Below, piece after piece: positions 47,264 through 56,586 of a stretch of DNA of 64,000 bases. The position numbers and the translations under genes are program-made. Under the pieces are notes generated by a model that made no database searches, had not been told where the DNA came from, and saw only the letters and a program-made list of their open reading frames with translations. Positions within the stretch are counted from its first letter, which is position 1. Each line of letters begins with the position of its first letter. The DNA comes from an uncultured Prochlorococcus sp. (GTDB lineage Bacteria > Cyanobacteriota > Cyanobacteriia > PCC-6307 > Cyanobiaceae): positions 1 to 64,000 of the forward strand of contig CACHVD010000005.1 of assembly GCA_902583265.1 (NCBI GenBank). Reading direction: 5' to 3'.

Positions 47264-49207
47264 TCAAATTTTCTTACTAAATTTGTTTTCATACATATTT
47301 TCTATTTGTAATGAATACTTTTTTTCTATTTCTTTTCTTTTTTGTTTAAGAGTTTGTGTTAATAACCCATTTTCTAGAGTAAAGGCATCAACAAAATAAC
47401 AATCTAATATTTGTTCTTCTGATCTTGCTCCTAATCGACTTTTAAGCAAATTATTAATTTGTGATTTGAAAAATGTACCAATTTTCTTATTCAGGTTTAA
47501 TTTTGAAAGGTCTTCTTCCAAAAACTTGCTTTTAACCAATTCGACATTAGGAACTACGAGAGCTGTTAAACATTTCTTATCTTGTCCTACTAATTGAATC
47601 TGATTAATAAATTCTGAACTAAGAATTTCAGTCTCCAGGGGATTCGGTTCTATATTTTCACCACTTGATAGCACTATTGTATCCTTGGCTCTTCCGGTTA
47701 TAAAGAGAGAACCATTTGGTATTAGAAAACCTAAATCACCAGTATCAAACCAACCATCCTTGGATAAAACATCATTTGTAGCTATTTCATTATTAAGATA
47801 ACCTTTCATTACTTGCGGCCCCCTTACAAGAATTTTCCCGATTTCTCTGAACTTAAGAATCTTTTTTTTATCATCATTCACTATTTTGATTTCAGTAAAT
47901 GAAAGAGGCTGCCCAGATGATCCTCTAACATTTAATTCTCTTCTCCTACAAGTTAATACTGGACTAGTTTCTGTGAGTCCATATCCCACCAAAACATCTA
48001 CACCTAAAGATTCAAAAAAAAGATCTACATGTTCTGGCAATGCACCTCCACCATTAATAGGAAATTTCAGTTTTTCTCCGCATAGTTGTCTAAGAATATT
48101 CGGCCATAAAAAAATAGTAGACAATTTATGTAAAGGGTATCGGCTAATAACAGAACCCAGTAAGGGGATTTTTGATTTAAAAGTTATTTGATTTATATCT
48201 ATATTTCTTATCTTTCTAAGACTTCTTTTAAAAACCGAACTATTACTTATCAAAAACTTAATAAGTTTTTGCTTTTTGGAAGGCATTTTTTTCAAAGCCT
48301 GAAAAAAACCATCATGTATTGCTTCCCATAGTCTCGGTACAGTGGCCATGACAACAGGTTTTATTTGTGTAATATCATCTTTAAGAAATTTTGGAATTGT
48401 GTAGTATTGAGAACAACCGCATGAAAAAAAGAAGTATTCAGCACTTCTCTCATAAGAATGCCAGATAGGCAAAACGCTTAATACAGAGGTACCTGGCTCT
48501 GGATCAGCGATATAGGCTAAATTGATTATTTGATGTAAAAAATTTGCATGAGTCAAAGGCACACCTTTAGGTTTTCCGGTCGTCCCAGAAGTGTAAAGAA
48601 TGGTAGCGATGTCATCAATTTCTGGATTAAATTTTTCAAGATTATTATTTTGTGAATTTTCTTTTTCTACTGAACTTATGAATGTACTCCAACTTATTAA
48701 ACTTTCAAATTGTTCATCTTCTAAATTGATTATAAATTTCAGTCTTTTTTTTAATTCTTCTTTGTTGTTTAACTTTAGCCAAATTTCCTTAGATTGAACT
48801 ATTAGTCCTACTGAATTAGAGTGCCCAATAATATAGTCTAATTCTACTGAAGGAGAATTAATACCTCTCACTGCATTTATAGCTCCTAAACGCATTAAGC
48901 CTTGATCCACTGCTAGCCATCTTGGAGAATTTTCAGATATTACAGTAACTACATCCCCCTTTGCTAAACCATAATTTTTAAAAGAAAAAGAGACTTTTGT
49001 TATTAAATCAGCCAGCTCAGAATAAGAAAATTTTTCTTTGTATTTCCCTCTTAAATCGCAAACAGCTAAAGTATCACCACATTTAAATTTTAATTTTTCC
49101 CAAATTTGATCTATGTGATCAAGGTTCTTAATAAAATCTCTATTTTTGGCAAATGTATTTTTTTTAGAAAGAGGTTTGGCTGCAGGCCAATACGCTAAAT
49201 CACCCAT
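47264..49207 (-). CDS. Long-chain acyl-CoA/acyl-ACP synthetase (AMP-binding)
   Basis: This 647-aa ANL-superfamily enzyme has the P-loop ILYTSGTTGKPKGVPLTHAN near residue 200, LIPNG...DTGDLGFL near residue 495 and ITGRAKDTIVLSSGENIEPNPLE near residue 515. Cyanobacteria have a single such enzyme (Aas) that reactivates free fatty acids with ATP to acyl-ACP, and this is the likely role. CoA-dependent activity cannot be excluded from sequence. lipB lies 27 bp upstream. Confidence 0.9.
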   Translation of the reverse strand: MGDLAYWPAAKPLSKKNTFAKNRDFIKNLDHIDQIWEKLKFKCGDTLAVCDLRGKYKEKFSYSELADLITKVSFSFKNYGLAKGDVVTVISENSPRWLAVDQGLMRLGAINAVRGINSPSVELDYIIGHSNSVGLIVQSKEIWLKLNNKEELKKRLKFIINLEDEQFESLISWSTFISSVEKENSQNNNLEKFNPEIDDIATILYTSGTTGKPKGVPLTHANFLHQIINLAYIADPEPGTSVLSVLPIWHSYERSAEYFFFSCGCSQYYTIPKFLKDDITQIKPVVMATVPRLWEAIHDGFFQALKKMPSKKQKLIKFLISNSSVFKRSLRKIRNIDINQITFKSKIPLLGSVISRYPLHKLSTIFLWPNILRQLCGEKLKFPINGGGALPEHVDLFFESLGVDVLVGYGLTETSPVLTCRRRELNVRGSSGQPLSFTEIKIVNDDKKKILKFREIGKILVRGPQVMKGYLNNEIATNDVLSKDGWFDTGDLGFLIPNGSLFITGRAKDTIVLSSGENIEPNPLETEILSSEFINQIQLVGQDKKCLTALVVPNVELVKSKFLEEDLSKLNLNKKIGTFFKSQINNLLKSRLGARSEEQILDCYFVDAFTLENGLLTQTLKQKRKEIEKKYSLQIENMYENKFSKKI

Positions 49208-49234
49208 ATTAAATTGATTTTGAAATTTTAATTT

Positions 49235-49885
49235 CTATTTTGATATAAAATCAAAATTAAATTCTTCCTCGATGGTTTTTTTAACAATTCTCTTGACTTC
49301 TTGAATATTTAAATTTTTGTTGTAATCAATCATATTTGCCATAAGACAATTTTCTATTCCGCAAGGAACAATCTTATTAAAGTTTTCTAATTCGCAGTCA
49401 ATATTGATTGAAAATCCATTTATCGTAATCCATCTTTTACAACCAATTCCAATTGATGCGATTTTCTTATTTCCTATCCAAACACCAGTAAACCCTTTTC
49501 TAGAGTGACATTTTATATTAAAAGCACCAAGGATTTTTATAATAATTTCTTCAATTTTTCTTAAGTACCAATTTAAATCTTTATTAAAATTTTTCAAATC
49601 TAAAACCAAATACGTTACTAATTGTCCTGGCATATGACAAGTTACCTCACCACCTCTATCAATCTTAAAAACATCATATTTAGCATCATTTAGAGAAAAT
49701 AATAAATTATCGTAATTAGATCCTCTCCCCAATGTATAACAGAGTTGATGCTCTCCGATCCAAATAAAATCAGGGTTAGAATTATCTAAAATCAATGCCT
49801 CCTGATATTCTTTTTGTAATTTATAAACATCATTAAAAGAAGAAATATTATCAGGTTGTTTAATTATTGCTGTTCTATTATCCAT
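49235..49885 (-). CDS. lipB: Octanoyl-[ACP]:protein N-octanoyltransferase
   Basis: The 216-aa enzyme moves octanoyl from ACP to lipoyl domains such as that of PdhC encoded nearby. Motifs: [20 protein letters not shown] near residue 77, catalytic Lys in [18 protein letters not shown] near residue 135 and catalytic Cys in [18 protein letters not shown] near residue 175. Length is standard. It diverges from the hpf gene across 44 bp. Confidence 0.94.
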   Translation of the reverse strand: MDNRTAIIKQPDNISSFNDVYKLQKEYQEALILDNSNPDFIWIGEHQLCYTLGRGSNYDNLLFSLNDAKYDVFKIDRGGEVTCHMPGQLVTYLVLDLKNFNKDLNWYLRKIEEIIIKILGAFNIKCHSRKGFTGVWIGNKKIASIGIGCKRWITINGFSINIDCELENFNKIVPCGIENCLMANMIDYNKNLNIQEVKRIVKKTIEEEFNFDFISK

Positions 49886-49929
49886 ATTTAAGTAGATTTA
49901 GAAAGTAAGTAAATATTTTTAGATTTGTT

Positions 49930-50514
49930 ATGAAAATTTTAATCCATGGAAAGAATCTTGAGCTCACTGGAGCATTAAAAGAATATACTGAGGCAAAGAT
50001 AGAAAAAGCAACACATCACTATAAGGATATCGTTAAAGAAGCTGACATACACCTTTCAATTGAAAAGAATCCAAGAGTCTCGTTCCAAACTGCAGAAGTT
50101 ACTATTTTTGCAAATGGTACCGTAATTAGAGCTGAAGAAAAAACTGAAAATCTATACTCAAGCATTGATTTAGTTTCAAATAAACTTTGTAGAAAATTAC
50201 GCAAATACAAAGAAAGAAACAATAAAACAATTCATAATAAACAATTTAAAAATAAAGATTCTTTACCAATTGAAAGTATGGAATCAAATTTTTTAAATAA
50301 AGCTTTTTTTAAAGAAGGAACTGAAGCAAGTCTGCCTGAGCCATCTATAAAAAATAAATACTTTGAAATGACTCCAATTTCATCAGACGAAGCAAGAAAA
50401 CAATTAGATCTAATTGATCATGATTTTTATGTTTTTCGAAACAAGAAAAATAATGAACTTCAAGTTATATATAAAAGGAATCATGGAGGTTATGGATTGA
50501 TTCAATCTAAATAA
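49930..50514 (+). CDS. hpf: Ribosome hibernation promoting factor, long form
   Basis: This 194-aa protein has the N-terminal S30AE/HPF domain (ILIHGKNLELTGALKEYTEA and KNPRVSFQTAEVTIFANGTV) and a C-terminal ribosome-dimerisation domain (EMTPISSDEARKQLDLIDHD and NNELQVIYKRNHGGYGLIQ), joined by a variable linker (residues 95-140). It is the long type that forms 100S ribosomes and in cyanobacteria is known as light-repressed LrtA. Start of the hpf-deoC-recO run. Confidence 0.93.
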   Translation: MKILIHGKNLELTGALKEYTEAKIEKATHHYKDIVKEADIHLSIEKNPRVSFQTAEVTIFANGTVIRAEEKTENLYSSIDLVSNKLCRKLRKYKERNNKTIHNKQFKNKDSLPIESMESNFLNKAFFKEGTEASLPEPSIKNKYFEMTPISSDEARKQLDLIDHDFYVFRNKKNNELQVIYKRNHGGYGLIQSK

Positions 50515-50521
50515 GTTTTAA

Positions 50522-51178
50522 ATGCCCAATATTGAATATGAATTAAACGAGAAAATTCATGCGATTATTATTAACCCCTACTTATCATGGGAAGATTTCT
50601 GTGTGAATTGCGATTTAATAAGAAAATACAATATCAAAAATATTTCTACTTCACTAAATTATTTAACTGATCTTAAAAACTGTTTGGGTAATTACAGTGC
50701 GGATATAAACGCACTTATTTCTTACCCTTTGGCAGATTTACCAGTTTCATTTATTGAAGAATTAGTTTGTTATGCAAAAGATAAGGGTGCAAAAGGAATC
50801 GAATATATCCCAAACTTTATCAATTTATCCAAAAGAAATTTAGAAACTTTCGCCGCTGAAATTGAGCAAGTTAAATTATCTGGATTACCAGTTTCAATAA
50901 TCATAAATAAATCAAAACTACAAGAAGAAGTTTTTATTAATGCGATAGAAATATGTTTGGAATTAGGAATAAAAAATTTTCAATTCGGGGACGGGATTGG
51001 ATCTCCTCTTACATCTAATGATGTCCCCGAAATACTAAAAATAACAGGCTCTCAAAATCAAATAAAAGTTGTAGGTGGTATAAAAAAACTGACACAAGTT
51101 ATTGATTTGTTTGATAATGGAATTAGTTGCGTTGGAACTTCTAATTTTTGTGAGATTTTCCAAGAAGTAAATTTTTAA
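50522..51178 (+). CDS. deoC: Deoxyribose-phosphate aldolase family protein
   Basis: The 218-aa class I aldolase-type TIM barrel has catalytic-type lysines in IKVVGGIKKLTQ near residue 180 and FQFGDGIGSPLTS near residue 155. The usual TGF...G(G/A)AT segment reads FQFGDGIGS, and the first catalytic region is diverged (IEYIPNFINLSKRN), so the enzyme could act on a related substrate. Expected reaction: acetaldehyde plus glyceraldehyde-3-phosphate to or from 2-deoxyribose-5-phosphate. recO starts on the base after its stop codon. Confidence 0.8.
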   Translation: MPNIEYELNEKIHAIIINPYLSWEDFCVNCDLIRKYNIKNISTSLNYLTDLKNCLGNYSADINALISYPLADLPVSFIEELVCYAKDKGAKGIEYIPNFINLSKRNLETFAAEIEQVKLSGLPVSIIINKSKLQEEVFINAIEICLELGIKNFQFGDGIGSPLTSNDVPEILKITGSQNQIKVVGGIKKLTQVIDLFDNGISCVGTSNFCEIFQEVNF

Positions 51179-51964
51179 ATGTCTGGTTCTGGTGAGTGCA
51201 GACTAGAGGGTCTCTGTATTAAAGCTTCTCCATTAGGCGAGAATGATAGATTAATAACTATTCTTACTGATGAGCAGGGGATTGTTCGATTAGCGGTACC
51301 TGGTGCTAGGCGTCCTAAAAGTAGTCTTGCCGCAGCTACTCCATTAACATATTTAAGTCTGCAAATTTTTGGGAAAAGAAATCTTAAATCTGTACGTCAA
51401 ATTAAAATATTAAAAAGCTATTCTGGTCTAGGGAAAAATATTGAATGTCTTGCAGCCGCGCAAGCAATAACTGAATTAACATTTTTATTAGTAGGCAATA
51501 ATGACAAGCAACAAAACTATTTAACTTGTGTTCTTGCACATCTAGATAGGATTTATTTGTATGAAGAATCTAAAGAAGAAGATATTAAAATGCTCTCAAT
51601 GAGTATTCAATCTTTAATCCATCTATTAGCCATCGGTGGTATTAATTTACCAATTCATCATTGTTGTAAAACTGGAGAACCTATTATTCCACCTATAGGA
51701 AATTGGGAATGGAGTTGTTATTTTTTACCAAATGAAGGGTTTTCATCCATAGAAGATTCTCAAAGTAATCTAAAAATAAATGCATCTGAAGTTGCTCTAT
51801 TACAGAGACTTCTTTTCCCAGAATTACCAATAAAATCTAATGGAGAGTTGTTGGGTCCCAAAAAAGTCTGGCTTAAAATATTATTCATTATTGAGACATG
51901 GATCTCTACTCAATTAGAGAAAGAGCTATCTTCACTAAAAATGTTGAGAGAAATATATAGTTAG
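51179..51964 (+). CDS. recO: DNA repair protein RecO
   Basis: This 261-aa protein has an N-terminal OB-fold (CIKASPLGENDRLITILTDE, VRLAVPGARRPKSSL) and a helical domain with a Cys/His segment HHCCKTGEPII near residue 161, reminiscent of RecO zinc-finger sites although reduced. RecO loads RecA onto SSB-coated DNA with RecR. It begins immediately after deoC with zero spacing, implying coupled translation. Confidence 0.93.
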   Translation: MSGSGECRLEGLCIKASPLGENDRLITILTDEQGIVRLAVPGARRPKSSLAAATPLTYLSLQIFGKRNLKSVRQIKILKSYSGLGKNIECLAAAQAITELTFLLVGNNDKQQNYLTCVLAHLDRIYLYEESKEEDIKMLSMSIQSLIHLLAIGGINLPIHHCCKTGEPIIPPIGNWEWSCYFLPNEGFSSIEDSQSNLKINASEVALLQRLLFPELPIKSNGELLGPKKVWLKILFIIETWISTQLEKELSSLKMLREIYS

Positions 51965-52049
51965 CATTTTCATTAAGCATTTCAAAATTTAAAAAATATG
52001 ATCATGACGCCTTTGCCTGTTAACTTAATAAATAGTTAATTCAATTAAT

Positions 52050-53207
52050 GTGGTTCATATTGCATGGTTGGGAAAAAAATCCCCTTTTTGTGGAAATGTA
52101 ACTTACGGTAATTTAACTACTCAGGAATTAAAGGCCAGAGGGCATAAAATTAGTTTTATTCATTTCGACAATCCCTCTAGTTCAAATACATCAAACCCAT
52201 TATTTCTCGCAAATGATCCTGATGTAAGTCTCCCATATTTAATTAAATCTCAAGTTTATACAATCCCCTCGCCAAGGGCAGAAAAAGAGCTAAGGCTATC
52301 ATTGGAAAGATTAAAACCTGACATAGTACATGCAAGCCTAACTTTATCTCCTTTAGACTTTAGACTTCCAGAGCTTTGTAATGAAATTAATGTTCCTCTT
52401 ATAGGAACATTTCATCCACCATTTGATGCAAAAAATAGAAATCTAACTGCGAGCACTCAACAATTAACATACCAGCTTTATGCTCCCTCTTTAGCAAAGT
52501 TCGATAAAATAATTATTTTTTCTGAACTTCAAAAAAATGTTCTTGAGAAATTAGGAGTACCTAAGGAAAAACAAATAATTATTCCAAACGGCGTTGATGA
52601 AAATATTTGGAGACCTTTTTGCAAAAAAAGTAAAAAATATGATCAGGTAAAAAACAAACTTGGAAATGAAAGAATCTTTTTATATATGGGAAGGATTGCA
52701 AATGAGAAAAATATCGAGGCACTTTTACGTTCTTGGCGCCAAACAAAAACTCAAAATTGCAAATTAGTTATTGTTGGGGATGGGCCAATGAAGCCAACAC
52801 TTGAAAATAGTTTTTCTAACCTTGGTAATGAGAAATTAATTTGGTGGGGTGCCGAATTAGATTTAGAAACTAGGATAGCAATCATGCAAATAGCAGAAGT
52901 ATTTTTCTTACCAAGCTTAGTAGAAGGGTTATCATTATCACTTTTAGAGGCAATGTCTGCTGGTACAGCTTGTGTAGCTACAGATGCCGGAGCTGATGGT
53001 GAAGTTTTAGAGCACGGAGCAGGAATAGTAATTTCAACTGATAATGTGGCTGCACAACTAAAAACCATAATCCCAATTCTTGTAGAACACCCTTCATTTA
53101 CAAAAGATCTTGGAGAAAAAGCTAGAGAACGTATACTTGAGAGATATACAATTGCTAAAAATATAAATTCACTTGAGAAAGTTTATATTAACTTAAAAGA
53201 TAATTGA
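52050..53207 (+). CDS. Group 1 (GT4) glycosyltransferase
   Basis: The 385-aa GT-B enzyme has a conserved C-terminal domain: YMGRIANEKNIEALLRSW near residue 211, KLVIVGDGPMKPTLEN near residue 237, and the donor-binding ExxxxxxxE motif FFLPSLVEGLSLSLLEAMSA near residue 290. The N-terminal half (IAWLGKKSPFCGNVTYGNLT) shows the acceptor domain with a GNVTYG glycine loop. A membrane glycolipid or cell-surface target is likely, but the acceptor is unknown. GTG start at 52050; monocistronic. Confidence 0.88.
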   Translation: MVHIAWLGKKSPFCGNVTYGNLTTQELKARGHKISFIHFDNPSSSNTSNPLFLANDPDVSLPYLIKSQVYTIPSPRAEKELRLSLERLKPDIVHASLTLSPLDFRLPELCNEINVPLIGTFHPPFDAKNRNLTASTQQLTYQLYAPSLAKFDKIIIFSELQKNVLEKLGVPKEKQIIIPNGVDENIWRPFCKKSKKYDQVKNKLGNERIFLYMGRIANEKNIEALLRSWRQTKTQNCKLVIVGDGPMKPTLENSFSNLGNEKLIWWGAELDLETRIAIMQIAEVFFLPSLVEGLSLSLLEAMSAGTACVATDAGADGEVLEHGAGIVISTDNVAAQLKTIIPILVEHPSFTKDLGEKARERILERYTIAKNINSLEKVYINLKDN

Positions 53208-53212
53208 AAAAT

Positions 53213-54025
53213 CTAACGAAACTCTTTACTTCGATTACTAGCTGAAACTATTGATTCAATTAATGCTGACCTTACACTCTTTTTTTCTAAAACCCTTAAA
53301 GCAGAAATAGTTGTTCCACCTGGAGAGGTTACTAAATTTTTAAGCTCAGAAGTAGTAAGTTTATTTTCCTTTATTAGACAAATAGTTCCTAGGATCATTT
53401 CCATAACGAGTTCCTCTGAAATTATTTTTGGTAATCCCCCGCTTAATCCTCCATCACTTAATGCTTCTATAATTAAAGCAATAATAGCAGGGCCTGATGA
53501 AGTTAAAGCTAAAAATATATCAAGGTAATCTTCAGTAAATTCATAAATTTTACTGGTTTTTTCAAATAATTTTTTTGTAAATTGTTTCTGATCTTCCGTA
53601 ATTTCTTCTCCCCAAGAAATCCCTGTTAAACCTTTTCCAATAGTTATTGGAATATTTGTAACCACCCTCACACATTTATGATTAGGGAACTTTTGAGTAA
53701 GTCTATTTATTGACACACCCGCAAGAATTGAGACTAACAAATTGTCCTTACTTGATATGTTATCGGCCTCGGTTATATTTCTAAGATGCTGAGGTTTTAC
53801 CGAGAGAAGTTTTACTTGACAATCCCAAATTTTTTTTGAATCTTGAGAACTTGATTTATAGACATTTATATTATGTTTATAATTTTTTTTTATATTTTCT
53901 AAACTTTTTTCAGAATTTACAACACAATAAACATTCTCTGGTTGAATTAAATTTTTATCTAATAGAGGAGTTATTATAGCTTTTGCAATATTTCCAAAAC
54001 CAATAATCGCAATTTTTTCAGTCAC
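53213..54025 (-). CDS. proC: Pyrroline-5-carboxylate reductase
   Basis: This 270-aa enzyme completes proline synthesis. The N-terminal Rossmann motif is IAIIGFGNIAKAIITPLL, with SVKPQHLRNI near residue 75, RVVTNIPITIGKGLTGI near residue 120 and the ProC signature LKNLVTSPGGTTISALRVLE near residue 226. It terminates the minus-strand run der-ecfT-pipX-yggS-sepF-proC, a commonly conserved cyanobacterial neighbourhood. Confidence 0.96.
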   Translation of the reverse strand: MTEKIAIIGFGNIAKAIITPLLDKNLIQPENVYCVVNSEKSLENIKKNYKHNINVYKSSSQDSKKIWDCQVKLLSVKPQHLRNITEADNISSKDNLLVSILAGVSINRLTQKFPNHKCVRVVTNIPITIGKGLTGISWGEEITEDQKQFTKKLFEKTSKIYEFTEDYLDIFLALTSSGPAIIALIIEALSDGGLSGGLPKIISEELVMEMILGTICLIKENKLTTSELKNLVTSPGGTTISALRVLEKKSVRSALIESIVSASNRSKEFR

Positions 54026-54032
54026 AGATTAA

Positions 54033-54599
54033 TCATGAATAAGCACTTAATTTAGAATTACCCCATGCAGGTTCGGGAGCAGTGTTATTTTCAAACTTAT
54101 ATTCTGGAGTGTTTTTAGAAGGCACATTTGAAGGAGAAGCTTCTTCAGGCGAAGAACTCGTTACATTTACACAACTTGGAGCAAAAAGGAAAATACTTTC
54201 GCCCACTCTCTCTTGATGTCCATCAATTGCATATGTTCCTCCAGCAATAAAATCAACCGCTCTTTGAGCCTGATCAGGATCCATCATAGTTAAATTAAGA
54301 ATTACAGTTTTTCTCTCTCTTAGTGCTTGAATAGCTTGAGGCATTTCATCGAAACTTCTCGGTTCCATTAAGCTTACTTCTGAGGATGAATTTGAGATCC
54401 CAGGCATTCCAACAACTTTAGATGATCTATTATTATTCATAAATTCGAAAGGATTTGAATTCGCAAGAGCATTTGGATTTCTTTGATTTTGTTTGAAATC
54501 AGTTAATTCATCTTCTGATGGATAATCCAACTCATCAAAATCATCATCGAGATACTCATCCCCTGCAACAACTGCCTTTAATTTAGAAATAAGTGACAC
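54033..54599 (-). CDS. sepF: Cell division protein SepF
   Basis: The 188-aa protein has an acidic, low-complexity N-terminal half ([18 protein letters not shown]) preceded by a short amphipathic helix [11 protein letters not shown]. The SepF domain in the C-terminal half contains [40 protein letters not shown] and [19 protein letters not shown]. It anchors FtsZ at the division site. The gap upstream holds two hairpins. Confidence 0.96.
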   Translation of the reverse strand: MSLISKLKAVVAGDEYLDDDFDELDYPSEDELTDFKQNQRNPNALANSNPFEFMNNNRSSKVVGMPGISNSSSEVSLMEPRSFDEMPQAIQALRERKTVILNLTMMDPDQAQRAVDFIAGGTYAIDGHQERVGESIFLFAPSCVNVTSSSPEEASPSNVPSKNTPEYKFENNTAPEPAWGNSKLSAYS

Positions 54600-54620
54600 C
54601 TTTTAAATCCTCATAAAATA

Positions 54621-54669
54621 ATTACTAAGGTTTAAGAACCTTAAGTAATAGATTCATTTTTAAATGAAT
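54621..54669 (-). other. Two hairpins between yggS and sepF
   Basis: ATTACTAAGGTT / AACCTTAAGTAAT (54621-54649, one bulged base) and ATTCATTT / AAATGAAT (54652-54669) fall in the only sizable gap of this operon, 22 to 70 bases upstream of sepF. They might end transcription from yggS partly or shape the sepF leader. Confidence 0.4.
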
Positions 54670-54747
54670 AAACTACCTATACCTAGATAACGTTACTTGT
54701 TCTTTACTGCAAGTTTATAGATAAGATTTTTATAAATAAATAAATAA

Positions 54748-55383
54748 TTAGGATCTATCTCCAAAAATTAATGAGCCCAATCTTAACCAGGTTGATCCAG
54801 AATCAATAGCCTCTTCCCAATCCCCTGACATTCCCATTGAACAATCTTGAAGTTGAAGTGAATCAGCTAAAGAACGACATTTTTTAAACAATTCTGAATT
54901 TTCCTTGGAGCTAAGTCCTCTGGGATTAATAGTCATCAAACCCTTTAGTGTAATATTTTTCAATTCTTGTATTTGGCTCCACTTCGATACTAAAAGTTCA
55001 GGCCTAAAACCACCTTTAGAAGGATCATCACTTAACTTGACCTGCAACATAATAAATGGATTTTTCTTCTCTTCACATGAAATCCTAGAAATTTTTTGCA
55101 ACTTCTCGAATGAATCTACTGAGTGAATATATTTAAAATTTTGAACAATCTTTCTTACTTTATTACTTTGTATTCGTCCAATAAAGTGCCATTTTATTTG
55201 TTTAAGATCTTTTAATTTCAATTGCTTCTCGAAAGCCTCTTGAAACTTACTCTCACCAAAATCATTCTGACCAATATTTTGAATAGTCTTGATTTCTTGA
55301 CTTTTAAACCCTTTACTTACAGCCAGTATATTTACATTTGATGGGATTTGATTTTTTATTTTTAAATAATTTGAAGGGTTCAC
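54748..55383 (-). CDS. yggS: PLP-homeostasis protein YggS/PipY
   Basis: This 211-aa single-domain fold-type III PLP-binding protein has the cofactor lysine in NILAVSKGFKSQEI near residue 24, then QNDFGESKFQEAF and WHFIGRIQSNKVRKI near residue 65, and a C-terminal CSMGMSGDWEEAIDSGSTWLRLG. In cyanobacteria it is PipY, typically encoded after pipX. Here pipX ends 3 bp upstream. It regulates PLP and amino/keto-acid balance rather than catalysing a known reaction. Confidence 0.94.
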   Translation of the reverse strand: MNPSNYLKIKNQIPSNVNILAVSKGFKSQEIKTIQNIGQNDFGESKFQEAFEKQLKLKDLKQIKWHFIGRIQSNKVRKIVQNFKYIHSVDSFEKLQKISRISCEEKKNPFIMLQVKLSDDPSKGGFRPELLVSKWSQIQELKNITLKGLMTINPRGLSSKENSELFKKCRSLADSLQLQDCSMGMSGDWEEAIDSGSTWLRLGSLIFGDRS

Positions 55384-55386
55384 CTT

Positions 55387-55653
55387 TTACAAGAAAGTTT
55401 GTGTGAATAAATTCTCCCACTTTGGAAGATCATCAGAGGCTTTTCGTCTAGCTCGTTGAAGGCTCAATTCGGCCTGATTACGGGCATCAAGATAAGGTAT
55501 AACTTCAAAAAAAACTTCTCTCTGCCTGATTTCTACCAAAAAAAACATTTTTTGTGCATATAAAGTCGCATAAATATCTCTCCCATCATTTCCAGGAGAG
55601 ACTTGATACAACATTCCAAATGTTGGATGGTTTAAATAACGCTCGGAACTCAA
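55387..55653 (-). CDS. pipX: PipX, PII- and NtcA-interacting coactivator
   Basis: The 88-aa protein reads RYLNHPTFGMLYQVSPGNDG with a Tudor-like beta domain, then REVFFEVIPYLDARNQAELS and a helical C-terminus with LQRARRKASDDLPKWENLF. PipX switches between the nitrogen regulator NtcA (with 2-oxoglutarate) and PII. The gene belongs to the same transcript as yggS/pipY. Family exclusive to cyanobacteria, supporting the organism assignment. Confidence 0.95.
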   Translation of the reverse strand: MSSERYLNHPTFGMLYQVSPGNDGRDIYATLYAQKMFFLVEIRQREVFFEVIPYLDARNQAELSLQRARRKASDDLPKWENLFTQTFL

Positions 55654-55671
55654 ACTTAAATATTGTGTTAT

Positions 55672-56586
55672 TCATAATGCACCATACAGTTTTCTCAGAA
55701 AAATTGCTATGCAAATAAAACATATCGACAATGTATTAACAATTACATGTAGAGATTTGGAAGGATAAAAGGTTCTGAATCTGTTAGTTTTTATAATAAT
55801 TTTTTTCTTAGAGAATAATGATTCTGCTCCTTGGTCAATTCTAAGAAATATATTTTGAAATAATCTTTCCACTAAAATTAATAAGACATTAAAGGATTTC
55901 TTAAATCCTAAATTTCGAAAATTTATTGATCTTACTGACACTGATTTAATTATATTTTGCAATTCTTCCTGCACTAATGGAATAAAACGCAACGCAATTA
56001 ATAACTGAAAAAGCCACTTATTAAGTGGCAATCCGATTTTTTTTAATGGGAAAAGAAACCAACTTATCGCCCATACAATATCTTCTTGTAATGTGGTTAA
56101 AAGCATCAAATTAACACTATGAATAACAGTAAAAATTAAGGTAGAAGTTTTTATTCCTAATTCAAAGGCATTTCTGGATAGGTTGTATGGACCAAAATTT
56201 ATAAACCATATCTTCTTTGAAGGAATTTGCAAAATGTTCCATTCCTTATAGTTTTCAACGACCACTTGTAACTCATTGGGATTTCTTAAATAACTATCAA
56301 GAGATTGAATATCAGAAGATGCAAGTATCGATAAAGATCCAACTAGCAATGATAAGCATAATAGAACAAACATGGATCGCCACCAAACTCTTGAGGGCAA
56401 TAAACTAATAAAAGTAACCAATAGTAAACAACCAACTAAACTCAATCTCCAAATAGGGCCTGCCCATATTGGAGTTATTAGAAATATCATTACTATGATT
56501 ATTTTTAATCTACTATCTATAATTCTTAGCCAACTTTTATTCCCATAAACGTATTGACCAACTGAAAATTTGGTGAGTATATTCAT
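55672..56586 (-). CDS. Energy-coupling factor transporter transmembrane protein (EcfT/CbiQ)
   Basis: This 304-aa membrane protein begins SVGQYVYGNKSWLRIIDSRL, the typical EcfT opening, followed by four to five TM helices. A cytosolic coupling region has SVSVRSINFRNLGFKKSFNV near residue 223, a diverged form of the ARG-type motifs. EcfT couples two ATPases to vitamin-specific S components. No EcfA or S component is adjacent. Its ATG overlaps the der stop codon by one base. Confidence 0.85.
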   Translation of the reverse strand: MNILTKFSVGQYVYGNKSWLRIIDSRLKIIIVMIFLITPIWAGPIWRLSLVGCLLLVTFISLLPSRVWWRSMFVLLCLSLLVGSLSILASSDIQSLDSYLRNPNELQVVVENYKEWNILQIPSKKIWFINFGPYNLSRNAFELGIKTSTLIFTVIHSVNLMLLTTLQEDIVWAISWFLFPLKKIGLPLNKWLFQLLIALRFIPLVQEELQNIIKSVSVRSINFRNLGFKKSFNVLLILVERLFQNIFLRIDQGAESLFSKKKIIIKTNRFRTFYPSKSLHVIVNTLSICFICIAIFLRKLYGAL